From positions 1 through 63,469 of the forward strand of contig CAZHZT010000017.1 in assembly GCA_964537285.1 (NCBI GenBank): a stretch of 63,469 nucleotides of DNA. The letters run 5' to 3'. Every line of letters begins with the position of its first letter. Position 1 is the first letter of the stretch. Of the stretch, positions 45,801 to 53,791 are shown piece by piece. Position numbers and translations under genes: made by a program. A model generated the notes under the pieces. The model was given only the letters and a program-made list of their open reading frames with translations. It was not told the DNA's origin and searched no databases. This DNA comes from CAZHZT01 sp964537285. Lineage in GTDB: Bacteria > Bacteroidota > Bacteroidia > Chitinophagales > Saprospiraceae.

Positions 45801-45859
45801 ACGCAGTATTTGTAATTTCAAATTCGGGTCTGGAAAAATCAACGCGCCCTAAGCGCGAT

Positions 45860-45918
45860 AATACTAATTACCAGACTTGTTTTGTAGCAGCTACAGAACA
45901 AGTCTGGTAATTAGTATT
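45860..45918. repeat. Palindrome with 29-bp arms, containing the D-end motif
   Basis: Arms 45860-45888 and 45890-45918 with one G-T-type mismatch and a single-base centre. It contains AGACTTGTTTTGTAG and its complement CTACAGAACAAGTCT, the end motif of family D. It looks like two D ends fused without the body. It lies upstream of the TonB receptor gene. Confidence 0.85.
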
Positions 45919-46153
45919 CGTTATCCAAATCCAGAATTGCCAGAACGAGTCTATTATTTACATGCAAATGTAATAAGTAGATTCTGGTAAATACAAAATC
46001 TCTTTTACGGAACGTCTAAATGCTTTTAAACGTCCCCTAAGTTAAGCAATTAATATTGGACTTTAGACTTGTTTTGTAGAAGAGGCCGTCTCATAAGTAT
46101 GTTCGCTACGATTGGCAGGGAATTTTCTATTTTGAGGAGTGTTCTTTTTTGGC

Positions 46154-46621
46154 TCTAGATGATTTCATTTGGTAAACATTTTAAGAACAAAAAGCAGGCC
46201 TAATGGCCTACTTGATCGTATCCCCAGATCCTCCTTAGGAAAAGGTAATTCTATCCAATTTCTTCTGAGTAGTGCTAGCATCAATGTCATCAAATTAAGC
46301 TCTTTATAGCCCGGCACTTCAGTGCCGGGGGGAATAGTTGTCAGGTTGGGCTTTAGCCCTTTTGTTATTAATGGGCTAAAGCCCCGATAAATATTAACAC
46401 TACACCTGGCGCTAAAGCGCCAGGCAAAGAAAAAGCATAAATTGACGACATTAGCGGAAGCCCACAATACTAGAGCAATAGCCTATGATGTGCTTCCGCT
46501 ACGCGGAAGTTGGTCTCTATACCTTATAACCCTGGGAGAACCCAGGGCTACGATCAGTCAGGCCTAACGGCCTGCTTTAATGACTTCCCAAATTAATTTC
46601 GACCAAATGAAATCATCTAGA
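46154..46621. repeat. Family E hairpin-array element, copy 1
   Basis: Exact 20-bp terminal inverted repeats (TCTAGATGATTTCATTTGGT and its complement) enclose a series of short hairpins: CAGGCCTAATGGCCTAC, CCGGCACTTCAGTGCCGG, GGGCTTTAGCCC ... GGGCTAAAGCCC, CCTGGCGCTTTAGCGCCAGG-type, CTTCCGCTACGCGGAAG, CCCTGGGAGAACCCAGGG. A 100-codon frame (46165-46467) only translates these hairpins. A second copy is at 58331. It separates FecR from its receptor gene. Confidence 0.9.
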
Positions 46622-46655
46622 ACCTCTTTTTGGGAAAGCTTTTAATTTTTTCGGG

Positions 46656-47600
46656 CTATCGTTCAGTTAAAATAAAATAGTCTTCTTTTCTGATTACTTT
46701 TAATTCGCAGATTCGTTCCATTGTTGCAATTACTTCTTCGAGAGGTGTATTATTAAAAGTACCATTGAATAAACAATCACTTTGAAAATTCTTTTCTACT
46801 CGGATTTTATCTTCATAGAAATCATTCAATTCGTTAAGGGCTTTAAGAATAGGAGCGTCAGTAAACCTAAAGACTCCGGTTTTCCATGAAGAATGGCTGA
46901 GGCCCGTATTTTTTTCAACAAGGATTTCATCTTCCTTTATTTCTCCGCGCATTCCTTCGGAAAGCACTTCTGAAAGATTTAAGTTGGTACTTTTCAAGGC
47001 CACTTTGCCCGAGTCCACCACAACAGAAAGGTTTTGACCAATTTGCTTTATACTAAATGAAGTTCCCAAGACGCTTACTTCAGCATTTCCTACTTCAATA
47101 ACAAATGGCTTATTAGAAATATTTACAATATCAAAGTATCCTTCACCTTTAAATGAAATCCTTCTTTCCTTATTGTTTAAGAAATTAGCCTTGTACCTTA
47201 TTTCAGCGTTTTTATTCAAAGAAATCCGAGACTCGTCAGGCAATTCGACCATTTGCATTTGATGGCCTGAGTATAGGGAAATAGTTCTGTGGCTCCACCA
47301 CAAGGAGGCACCAGCAATTATGAGCGTTGCAATTGCCGCCGCTGCGGCAAATTGTCTGAAAAGGTTGACACGTTTGGCAGTCTTTCCTTTATCTGCTTTT
47401 TCTGTTTGTTGTTTGACTTTTTGGAGAGCTTTTGAGGCATCAAATTTGGTAAAGGTAATTTGGTCACAATGTTTACAGGTAAGTTGCAACCATTCAAAAT
47501 CTGAAGGGTTCTCAGCTTTCCATTCTTCAAGTACCTGAGATTCTTCTTCAGTAGCTTCTTTATTAAAATACTTTGGTAATATTTTAAATATATCTTTCAT
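46656..47600 (-). CDS. FecR family anti-sigma/signal transducer
   Basis: 314 residues. Cytoplasmic N-terminal part (about 1-85, MKDIFKILPKYFNKEATEEE), one membrane helix (FAAAAAIATLIIAGASLWW, about 86-104), FecR domain (GHQMQMVELPDESRISLNKNAEIRY ... GEGYFDIVNISNKPFVIE ... VLGTSFSI) and a C-terminal DUF4974 domain (FRFTDAPILKALNELNDFYEDKIRVE). It holds the ECF sigma factor inactive and passes the signal from the STN domain of the receptor. Both partners are on the same strand: sigma upstream, receptor downstream. Confidence 0.93.
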   Translation of the reverse strand: MKDIFKILPKYFNKEATEEESQVLEEWKAENPSDFEWLQLTCKHCDQITFTKFDASKALQKVKQQTEKADKGKTAKRVNLFRQFAAAAAIATLIIAGASLWWSHRTISLYSGHQMQMVELPDESRISLNKNAEIRYKANFLNNKERRISFKGEGYFDIVNISNKPFVIEVGNAEVSVLGTSFSIKQIGQNLSVVVDSGKVALKSTNLNLSEVLSEGMRGEIKEDEILVEKNTGLSHSSWKTGVFRFTDAPILKALNELNDFYEDKIRVEKNFQSDCLFNGTFNNTPLEEVIATMERICELKVIRKEDYFILTER

Positions 47601-47773
47601 TTAATTATAAAGAAAAAGTCATTATTAAATCGGCTTCGGGATTCCACTTTCAACTAAGAATCGATTTAAAAGTTCTCTACCCCTATTCTACGGCTTTTTT
47701 TTATTCTTTCCAATAATTTACGGTATGAATTGGATATCCAAACAAAATTACAGGTTCAAGGAGGTTTCATTTG

Positions 47774-47894
47774 GGTGTATTTCATTTGGTTGCTACTTGC
47801 AAGAGAAAAGATTATTTTGTAGAGAGGCACGCTGCCGCGTGCCTCTCTACAGAGAAAACACCTTCTCAAGAACAGCGACAAAATGAAATACACC
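47774..47894. repeat. Family F inverted repeat, copy 1
   Basis: GGGTGTATTTCATTTGG / AAATGAAATACACCC outer arms and a central hairpin AGAGAGGCACGCTGCCGCGTGCCTCTCT. Right of it, CTCATTTGGTAAACGTTTAAGAACAAAAAG repeats the end of family E, so F may have entered an E remnant. It fills most of the 370-base gap between sigma and FecR. Confidence 0.85.
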
Positions 47895-47970
47895 CTCTCA
47901 TTTGGTAAACGTTTAAGAACAAAAAGCTGGCCAATAGGCCTATTTTTTCAACGTTTCCTTTCGATTGCGG

Positions 47971-48492
47971 TTACAAAGGATTTGGAAAATCATTAAAAAA
48001 AGCTCTAAGCAGTCGGAATGCCCTGGACATTTGGTTTTCCACTGTTTTTGGAGAAATATTCATTTCATCAGCAATTTCCTTATAAGTCAAGCCTTGTTGC
48101 CGACTTAACAAGAAAACTTGTTTTGTTTTTTCAGGAAGCTGACTTACAGCAAGTTTTATCCACTCCAATTTTTCAGTGGAAATATTTTTCTCGGCCGATG
48201 TTTCACTTATGGCATGATCCTCAAGCTGCTCGTCTTTAAGGGGGATCAACCTTTTTCTTTTCCTTAACGCATCTATGCTTTTATTTTTTACTGCAACGAT
48301 TAACCAGCGGTCAATCTGTTCTTCGTTGAACAATACTTCTTTTTTTTCCCATGCATTTGTCATTACACTTTGCACAGCATCTTCAGCAGCTGATTCTTCT
48401 TTAAGAAAAGCTAAGGAATAATTACAAAGACCAACGTAATATCTTTCGAACAACTGGTCGAACCATTTTTTGTATTCCAATGCTGTTGGCAT
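47971..48492 (-). CDS. ECF RNA polymerase sigma factor (sigma-70 family)
   Basis: About 173 residues from ATG 48492 (MPTALEYKKWFDQLF; the longer frame to 48528 adds an unlikely leader). Region 2 (YYVGLCNYSLAFLKEESAAEDAVQSVMTNAWEK) and region 4 (LPEKTKQVFLLSRQQGLTYKEIADEMNISPKTVENQMSRAFRLLR) are both clear, with a short linker, as in ECF factors. Together with the FecR, STN-receptor and DUF4249 genes it forms a cell-surface-signalling set, most likely controlling its own receptor. Its upstream region contains a family F remnant. Confidence 0.93.
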   Translation of the reverse strand: MPTALEYKKWFDQLFERYYVGLCNYSLAFLKEESAAEDAVQSVMTNAWEKKEVLFNEEQIDRWLIVAVKNKSIDALRKRKRLIPLKDEQLEDHAISETSAEKNISTEKLEWIKLAVSQLPEKTKQVFLLSRQQGLTYKEIADEMNISPKTVENQMSRAFRLLRAFFNDFPNPL

Positions 48493-48765
48493 CCAAATAT
48501 CTTCTGAAAATACTATTACAAAATGCAAGCTGCGATTTATTAGACTTTATTCCTCACAACTTGGATTACTAAATTGAAATCCCCTGGAATATAGATATAA
48601 AGGTAAAAAAGGAATAGTATTTTCGAAGAATGATAAATAATTACGGACAACTAACTTTTCAGATGAAGTTAAATAGTCGGTAGTTTGTTTCAAAGTTTCA
48701 CCTACCGGCTCCGTTCTTCACAAATTTCCCCTTATTAACCCACGTTCATTGCAACTTGGGTTAAT

Positions 48766-48890
48766 AGACTTGTTCTGTAGATGCTTGATAGATGCATTTC
48801 ATTTTGTCGCTGCCTGTAAGAGAAGTGATTATTGTTAGAGAGCGGCACGCAGCCGCGTGCCTCTTTCCAAAGAAACCCTCTTCTCGAGAA
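48766..48890. repeat. D-end motif followed by truncated family F element (copy 2)
   Basis: AGACTTGTTCTGTAG (48766-48780) is followed by GATGCATTTCATTTTGTCGC and a central hairpin GGCACGCAGCCGCGTGCC. The right arm of F ends early at CTCGAGAAC, five bases before the next gene's stop codon. I see no gene in 48529-48895. Confidence 0.7.
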
Positions 48891-48895
48891 CGGGG

Positions 48896-50164
48896 TTAAT
48901 TAAATCCGCTGCCATAGAGAAGATCTTTTAATTTGGAACCTTTTAGCGAAGCAATGTTGTAAGACTCCTCAAACTTTTCAATTGAAAAAATGATATCTTT
49001 CTTGAGTCCTTCATAATCAGCAGGTAATTGCGTTGCACAACTTTCTTCATTTGCATAGTTTTGAATAATAATCTCAAACTTCTGATAATATTTTTTGCCC
49101 TGCTGAATGAAACCAGCGTACCTGTTAATAAAATCCAGCAGCCTGTCAACAGAAAACTCCAGATCGACTTGCATTTTGTAAAGATCTGACTGCATTCCTT
49201 CGCCGCCTTCACTACCAACGAGTGTTTTCATGTGGTCTCCATATTTCCCCAATGCCTCATAAACGGCTTCCCAATCATCTTCTTTTCGGCATTCTTTTAA
49301 AGGTTTAGCATAAGAAATGGGCTTCACATATTCTTCAAACAGATTATGACAGTCTTCTTTTAAACTGATATTACTTGTTTCCAGAAATTCCGTTTCATAA
49401 TAAATCAATGACAAATCATTACTCATACGAACCGTGAAATCAAGAATGCAGCTGATTTCATGCAGATCTTTCTCTTTCAGTTTGGGGTCTTCATCCCCTA
49501 CAAAGGAAGCCACGATAGAATAGGTAGCAGAAAGAATAGGATTTGTATTCCAAAGAGCCGGCAATTTGACTGCGCTTTTTTTATTCAGCCTTGCCGAAAT
49601 TACTTCTTTTATTTCTTTAAACGACTCATAAGAGTGCGGATTAGATAAGGACATTACATTCTGGTAGGTTTTCAGGGTGGAAAAGTGGTGGTCCAATCCC
49701 AGGATTTTTTCATAAATGAGCCTCATCAACTCCAATCCCTTTTTAAATCGTAGTAGTGTCACATCTATCTTCAGGTGCTTTTCCAAAACATTCAAAGAAT
49801 CCTGAAATAGTTTTTTGCGGACCAAATACTTTAGCGCTCCAACAGGGCAATCCTCTTTTCTTAGCCTCAAAAAACCTGTATTCGCATCATGAATTTTATG
49901 CCTGAACTTGTATAAAGCCGGGTCATAAAATTTAAGCAAGCTCTTCATTTCCGCTTGGAAGGAATATTCCAGCTTTTTGAAACTTGAATCAGAAGAGCTT
50001 AAATAGCTTGCAGCATTTAAGGGGACAGAAAACCCCAGACATCCAACTATTAATACGCTCCAGAATAGTTTGTTTGGACCAATAAATTTTGTTTTTTTTC
50101 CATTGTACGGTAATAGCGTAAATCTTGTTTTTTTCCTCTTTTTATTATGTAAATATTTTTGCAT
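48896..50164 (-). CDS. Secreted helical protein of unknown function
   Basis: 422 residues. Unusually long, very basic N terminus (HNKKRKKTRFTLLPYNGKKTK) before a hydrophobic helix (KLFWSVLIVGCLGFSVPLNA) that can act as a signal peptide or anchor; no better internal start exists. The rest is rich in K, E and L and predicted helical, with scattered cysteines (EDCP, CILDF, DCHN, ECRKED, ESCATQLPA). I recognise no domain. It heads a minus-strand row of exported proteins with unknown function. Its stop lies beside a truncated F repeat. Confidence 0.6.
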   Translation of the reverse strand: MQKYLHNKKRKKTRFTLLPYNGKKTKFIGPNKLFWSVLIVGCLGFSVPLNAASYLSSSDSSFKKLEYSFQAEMKSLLKFYDPALYKFRHKIHDANTGFLRLRKEDCPVGALKYLVRKKLFQDSLNVLEKHLKIDVTLLRFKKGLELMRLIYEKILGLDHHFSTLKTYQNVMSLSNPHSYESFKEIKEVISARLNKKSAVKLPALWNTNPILSATYSIVASFVGDEDPKLKEKDLHEISCILDFTVRMSNDLSLIYYETEFLETSNISLKEDCHNLFEEYVKPISYAKPLKECRKEDDWEAVYEALGKYGDHMKTLVGSEGGEGMQSDLYKMQVDLEFSVDRLLDFINRYAGFIQQGKKYYQKFEIIIQNYANEESCATQLPADYEGLKKDIIFSIEKFEESYNIASLKGSKLKDLLYGSGFN

Positions 50165-50242
50165 TATCTATTGTCTTTTTAACAGAACAAGTCTATTGAT
50201 TTTAGTTGAGAAGTATACACTCCTTGCTCCTCCCCGATTCTT

Positions 50243-50291
50243 TTCGGTATAAGAGCCTCCCCCTGCAGAGTGGGGAGGCTCTTACACCGAA
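50243..50291. terminator. Hairpin with 20-bp arms
   Basis: TTCGGTATAAGAGCCTCCCC pairs with GGGGAGGCTCTTACACCGAA (one mismatch), loop CTGCAGAGT. It lies 112 bases upstream of the next minus-strand gene end and 80 bases before the 422-residue gene; no T-tract. Confidence 0.6.
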
Positions 50292-50404
50292 ACGCTTGCC
50301 AAGGGCATGGTTCTCATACCTTCCAATTCAGGCTAATTAACCCAAGGCATCTAGTGCTTCAAGCACTAATCATAAAGTTTTACCTCATAAGAGGATAAGG
50401 TTGC

Positions 50405-50863
50405 TCAAAATGCTATGTAAATGAAGCCATCTTTGCTTTCGGAAACAGGAAAATTTCCTTTTGGAAGCTTTATTTTTTGTTCTTTTACATTAAATTGGGC
50501 AGAGACTTCATCAGGAATATCGATAGACTTAGGAACGTAAAAAACACCTTTTCGAAATTGTTGCAAATAAGTTTTTTTATCCATGGAGTTTCTGCTGACC
50601 CTCAAAATAAGTCTATCGTTTTTAACCAGAGACATGTACCCTGTAGCCATACCAGAAAGCCCGGATTGTTCCATGTCAGCCTTTGTACCCTCCTCTACCC
50701 GGCAAGGTCCGCTTCCAAAACATCCACTTCGGGAACCGTAAGTTATTGTCACAGCGATTTCGCCTTTTTGAGCATTGAAATTATCCATTGACTTGCCGTC
50801 GTTTTGCAAGCCCGTTATCATTTCTCCAAAAAAGAATAGAAAAACAAGAATGGTCGTTTTCAT
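50405..50863 (-). CDS. Small secreted protein, paralog family member 1
   Basis: 152 residues. Signal peptide (FLFFFGEMITG), a close cysteine pair (SG-C-FGSGP-C-R), and a C-terminal block FYVPKSIDIPDEVSAQFNV ... LPKGNFPVSESKDGFIYIAF. The same layout recurs at 51860 and 52471: signal peptide, Cys-x5/7-Cys, a KxSM/KSSV segment, a P-DE[VI]-stretch, then [KR]GxYPxxE and a final F. I know no family name. All three lie within 2.6 kb with a lipoprotein gene between. A surface or periplasmic partner role is possible. Confidence 0.6.
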   Translation of the reverse strand: MKTTILVFLFFFGEMITGLQNDGKSMDNFNAQKGEIAVTITYGSRSGCFGSGPCRVEEGTKADMEQSGLSGMATGYMSLVKNDRLILRVSRNSMDKKTYLQQFRKGVFYVPKSIDIPDEVSAQFNVKEQKIKLPKGNFPVSESKDGFIYIAF

Positions 50864-50888
50864 AAAGTTTTAGGTTTTTTACAGCTTC

Positions 50889-51512
50889 TTAATCGGGAAT
50901 CTCTTCCCTTTTTTCTTTTTTCCAAAATTCCTGGTAATCTAGGCTTACAAACACTTCATTGATTTTTAAGCCTTCCATCTCAGCATTTTGAATGCTTTCT
51001 TGCCAAGCTCTCAAGTTATTATTAAGCTTGCCGGCATATCGGGTCCAAAAAATGAGTATGTAGGCATCCTGATCCCGGCCTTCTGCATTAAAAGCTTCAA
51101 GTGTATTGGCATCCACCAGTTCTTTTCCTAATTTCCCTAAGGTTAAGGTATCCTGAAAAGGATGTTGGTTGATATTCCGAATGGAGTCGATGAAGGCATC
51201 GATTCCAGCATTACAAGTATTGTTCGGATCCTTGTATTGGACAAGTTTCAAGTCTCGATTAAAGAAAAGTGCCTCAGGAATTCCATTGCCAATCCAGGAA
51301 AGAACCTTCTCAAAGGCCGCTTGATCTTTAGGAGCATAAACATTAGAAAACGACACTTTTTTCTTTTCTAAGAATTTAGACAAGCTTTCATAATCTTCCA
51401 ATTTAGGCTTTTTAAGTCCATAACTCAGTTTTAATATTAGGTTACAACTAAGAAAGCTTAAACAAGAGCTCAAGAACAGAGCAAAAACCAATACGTTTTG
51501 AATCCTTTTCAT
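50889..51512 (-). CDS. Lipoprotein of unknown function
   Basis: 207 residues; two adjacent lipobox candidates SSC and FLSC end the leader. The mature part is mostly alpha/beta without known motif (SFSNVYAPKDQAAFEKVLSWI, LTLGKLGKELVDANTLEAFN, DAYILIFWTRYAGKLNN). The DAYILIFWTRY strand followed by NEVFVSL resembles a thioredoxin-like or peroxiredoxin-like core, without the CxxC site, so this is only a hint. It lies 25 bases upstream of small paralog 1, and the two are probably co-transcribed. Confidence 0.55.
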   Translation of the reverse strand: MKRIQNVLVFALFLSSCLSFLSCNLILKLSYGLKKPKLEDYESLSKFLEKKKVSFSNVYAPKDQAAFEKVLSWIGNGIPEALFFNRDLKLVQYKDPNNTCNAGIDAFIDSIRNINQHPFQDTLTLGKLGKELVDANTLEAFNAEGRDQDAYILIFWTRYAGKLNNNLRAWQESIQNAEMEGLKINEVFVSLDYQEFWKKEKREEIPD

Positions 51513-51544
51513 GATCTGTATTTTTAGTTTATTGGAAACATTTT

Positions 51545-51806
51545 AGTCTTGTTCTGTAGCCTGCTGATGAAATATAAATATCCAAATTTCATTTTAGGCA
51601 AGACGGAAAACAGGGGGTGTATTTCATTTTGTCGCTGTTTTTGAGAAGGTTTTTTCTTTGGAGATAGCAACAAAATGAAATAAACCCAACGCAGGTGTAA
51701 CTTACCCCGGATACTATCGGTAGCCTTAGTGAACTCAAGTATTTTTAAGGCAGTAAAAAATAAAAGTTAGCCATTTAAGTCCGTTAAACAACTACAGAAC
51801 GGGTCT
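51545..51806. repeat. Family D element D2 with a family F insertion
   Basis: End motifs AGTCTTGTTCTGTAG (51545-51559) and CTACAGAACGGGTCT (51792-51806). Sequence between matches D3 along its length (for example TTTTATTTTTTACTGCCTTAAAAATACT on the reverse strand), but is interrupted at 51615-51687 by an F element. Confidence 0.82.
51615..51687. repeat. Family F element, copy 3, nested in D2
   Basis: GGGTGTATTTCATTTTGTCGC and GCAACAAAATGAAATAAACCC arms. Removing it joins GGCAAGACGGAAAAC to AACGCAGG and restores the D order seen at 59055-59236. Confidence 0.82.
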
Positions 51807-51859
51807 TTTAAGCAGTTCCTGGAATTGGGTCGCCCTGTTCCGGGAACTGCTTAGCATCC

Positions 51860-52315
51860 TTAAAAAGTAATTTCGTAAGATTCAAGGGTTTCCCTAAAGG
51901 GATAAACACCTTTTTTAATCACATAATTTTCAATTTGTAGCTTTTGAGTAATTTCATCAGGAAGAGGAAAATCTTCATCAACTCTGAAGTTCGAACCACC
52001 AAAATAAAACAATTTCCCTTCAGGTGTCATACTGGATTTTTTCAATACGAGTCGAAGTTTTCCATCCTCGCTTGTGCTTAGTTCTCCCAGGCCGCCGTTT
52101 GGTTTTACAACATTTAGTTCTGTAGAAATCAATAAACGGCAAATATGGAAGCCAAAACGTTTACAGTTTGACTTTTTACTTCCTATTTCTGCTTCTACAG
52201 AGATTTTCAGAATCTGCTTGGCAGAAGTCTGTTCAGTTTTTTCTTTAAAATGATTTCCAATTCCCTGGAACGCAAAAAACACTGATGCTGCCAAGGTAAC
52301 TATTATATTTTTCAT
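51860..52315 (-). CDS. Small secreted protein, paralog family member 2
   Basis: About 151 residues from ATG 52315 (MKNIIVTLAASVFFAFQ); 27 upstream codons to 52396 are non-signal and less likely. Layout: signal peptide, N-C-KRFGFHI-C-RLLIS cysteine pair, KSSMTPEGKLFYFGGSNFRVDEDFPLPDEI and the end IKKGVYPFRETLESYEITF. It is closest to member 3 (52471-52941), sharing FRxDE[DE]F, DE[IV] and IK[KR]GVYP[FI]RET. Confidence 0.65.
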   Translation of the reverse strand: MKNIIVTLAASVFFAFQGIGNHFKEKTEQTSAKQILKISVEAEIGSKKSNCKRFGFHICRLLISTELNVVKPNGGLGELSTSEDGKLRLVLKKSSMTPEGKLFYFGGSNFRVDEDFPLPDEITQKLQIENYVIKKGVYPFRETLESYEITF

Positions 52316-52470
52316 ACGGTTTGGTATTTTTTTGAGTGGGCAGGGCGTTTTCTCTCCTGTAGTTAGCTGCTGTAAACTATTAGCCCACACCTTCACAATT
52401 CTTCATAACTACCCGGAGATGAAAACCCCTGCATTGAGAAGCCCACTTAAAAGCAAGTTTTGGAATAGCT

Positions 52471-52941
52471 TCAGAATGTTATTAAATACTGATCATTCGT
52501 TTCTCGTATGGGGTATACACCTCTTTTAATGGTATATCTACGCACCCCCAAATGAGACGCAACTTCATCTGTAATGACAAACTCCTCGTCCATCCGAAAA
52601 TTACCACTCGCAAAATACTCCTGATGAGTAGCCGAATTCACACTTGATTTATCCAATTCCATTTGCAATTTATTCCCTTCAGTCAGGAAAATGTCCCCGG
52701 AAGCGCCTCCTGTAAGTGGCAATGGTATGCCGTTGGTTTCAATAACTATTGTGCAAATACCAAAGCCTTTTTCGCAATCAAACTTTTTCCGACCAGTATC
52801 AATGATGACTCGAATTTTAGCATCTTCTTCATGCTTCTGGCTTGGATATAACTCCAAATCAGCCAGTTGTGTAGTAAAACTCTGAGCGAAAAGAAACGGA
52901 ATAACTAACGCAAAAAACAAAAGTCTTTTTAATGTTTTCAT
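52471..52941 (-). CDS. Small secreted protein, paralog family member 3
   Basis: 156 residues. Signal peptide (LLFFALVIPFLFAQ), then F-D-C-EKGFGI-C-TIVIETNG, LDKSSVNSATHQEYFASGNFRMDEEFVITDEV and IKRGVYPIRETNDQYLITF. The Gly-Phe-Gly between the cysteines and the RET near the end define the group with member 2; member 1 is more distant. The role is unknown; I infer a shared extracytoplasmic function. The upstream gap has no repeat before 53275. Confidence 0.65.
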   Translation of the reverse strand: MKTLKRLLFFALVIPFLFAQSFTTQLADLELYPSQKHEEDAKIRVIIDTGRKKFDCEKGFGICTIVIETNGIPLPLTGGASGDIFLTEGNKLQMELDKSSVNSATHQEYFASGNFRMDEEFVITDEVASHLGVRRYTIKRGVYPIRETNDQYLITF

Positions 52942-53274
52942 ATTGGTTTAAAAATTTTTATTTCGCCTCCATTAACGCATTTCGGCATTGCGCCCAATGT
53001 TTTTTAAGTGGCATTAGGAATCCCACTCTTTTTACCATCCGGATAATGAAAAAGCTTCTATTCGGTGCAAAAACACCTTGTAGGTCTTAGTTTTTTTGGT
53101 AGTGTAACGGTAAGGTTATTTGAAGCGATTTGATGTATTCAAAATTAAACCGGAGCAGTCTCAAAAAATGAGACTTGAAAAAACTTTTTTAATTTTAACA
53201 TTTAAGCTTGTTACTCTTATAGTAAACATGCCGGTAATATTATAAAAAGCCAACAAAATACTTTACAAAATTTA
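52942..53274. other. Intergenic region upstream of paralog 3
   Basis: It holds one hairpin AGTCTCAAAAAATGAGACT (53155-53175) followed by a short T/A tract, AT-rich sequence and a possible promoter for the minus-strand gene near ATTTTTATTTC. I see no gene. Confidence 0.5.
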
Positions 53275-53382
53275 GTTCTTTGACATAAATTGTGGAAATG
53301 GAACTTCAAAATGATAAGCCTTTCAGCCACAAGGGCATTCAAGGCTTATCATTTTGAAGTTCCACACAATTTGTCAAAGAAC
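53275..53382 (+). repeat. Family A palindromic repeat, copy A6
   Basis: Full-length plus-strand copy: arms GGAACTTCAAAATGATAAGCC / GGCTTATCATTTTGAAGTTCC, loop CAGCCACAAGGGCATTCA. Its last bases (CAAAGAAC) replace the start of the following reading frame. Confidence 0.93.
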
Positions 53383-53384
53383 GC

Positions 53385-53750
53385 AAAATTCTTATTGCCG
53401 GATTATTTCTTTCTTTTTCTGCTTTTTCGACGCTTTTTGCTCAAAACATTGAAGAATCCGTTCTCTGTGATACAATAAGAGAACGTGACCCAATAGGTAT
53501 AAACACCAACTTCCAGAAAGATCAGACGATCTACTGCTGGATCAAACTTTCGGAGGGAACGGTCGGAGAAACCATCACAGTAGAATGGCTTTACAATGGT
53601 GAGCTACAACACACTCAACCCCTGGCAATCAAGCATACTTCTATGCGCACATATGCTTCAAAAAAGTTGTATTTCGCCGGAAACCAGAAGGCCTTAATTA
53701 AAAATGCGGAAGGAGCGGTATTAAAATCCCTGAAGTTTACAGTAAATTAA
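53385..53750 (+). pseudogene. Secreted small protein lacking its start codon (cut by repeat A6)
   Basis: An open frame of 121 codons begins K-I-L-I-A-G-L-F-L-S-F-S-A-F-S-T-LFAQ, an excellent signal peptide cut after FAQ, and continues to TAA 53748-53750 (NIEESVLCDTIRERDPIG ... TVEWLYNGELQHT ... LKSLKFTVN). No ATG, GTG or TTG precedes it in frame; the codon in the start position is CGC, formed by the end of repeat A6, and a stop TGA lies further up inside the repeat. The natural start was probably ATGAAAATTCTT. The gene is likely silenced. Domain family not recognised; the Ig-like strand pattern resembles DUF2914-type extracellular domains, low confidence. Confidence 0.75.
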
Positions 53751-53751
53751 G

Positions 53752-53791
53752 AAACAGGAGTCATCCCGAAAATTCGGGATGACTCCTGTTT
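53752..53791. terminator. Bidirectional hairpin terminator (family B-type stem)
   Basis: AAACAGGAGTCATCCCGAA / TTCGGGATGACTCCTGTTT with 2-base loop, exactly between the pseudogene stop and the arginase stop. The stem base changes (CAGGAG/CTCCTG) compensate relative to the other copies. Confidence 0.88.

Noticed and set aside
46165..46467. 100-codon frame with FFFAWRFSARCS and GTEVPGYK, also seen at 58470-58655
   Set aside because: It only translates the hairpins of family E; both copies keep it because the DNA is repeated, with no start signal or domain.
46140..46640. Target duplication (TCTTTTTTGG / TCTTTTTGG) around element E1
   Set aside because: The match is short, T-rich and not directly at the ends of the inverted repeats.
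47774..51687. CRISPR-like array from the repeated F and D units
   Set aside because: Repeats are few, unevenly spaced, internally palindromic and have no unique spacers of constant size; no cas genes.
53275..53382. Family A as integron attC sites
   Set aside because: Size, bulges and loop resemble attC, but no GTTRRRY/RYYYAAC core pair, no integrase, and copies do not follow single gene cassettes in one direction.
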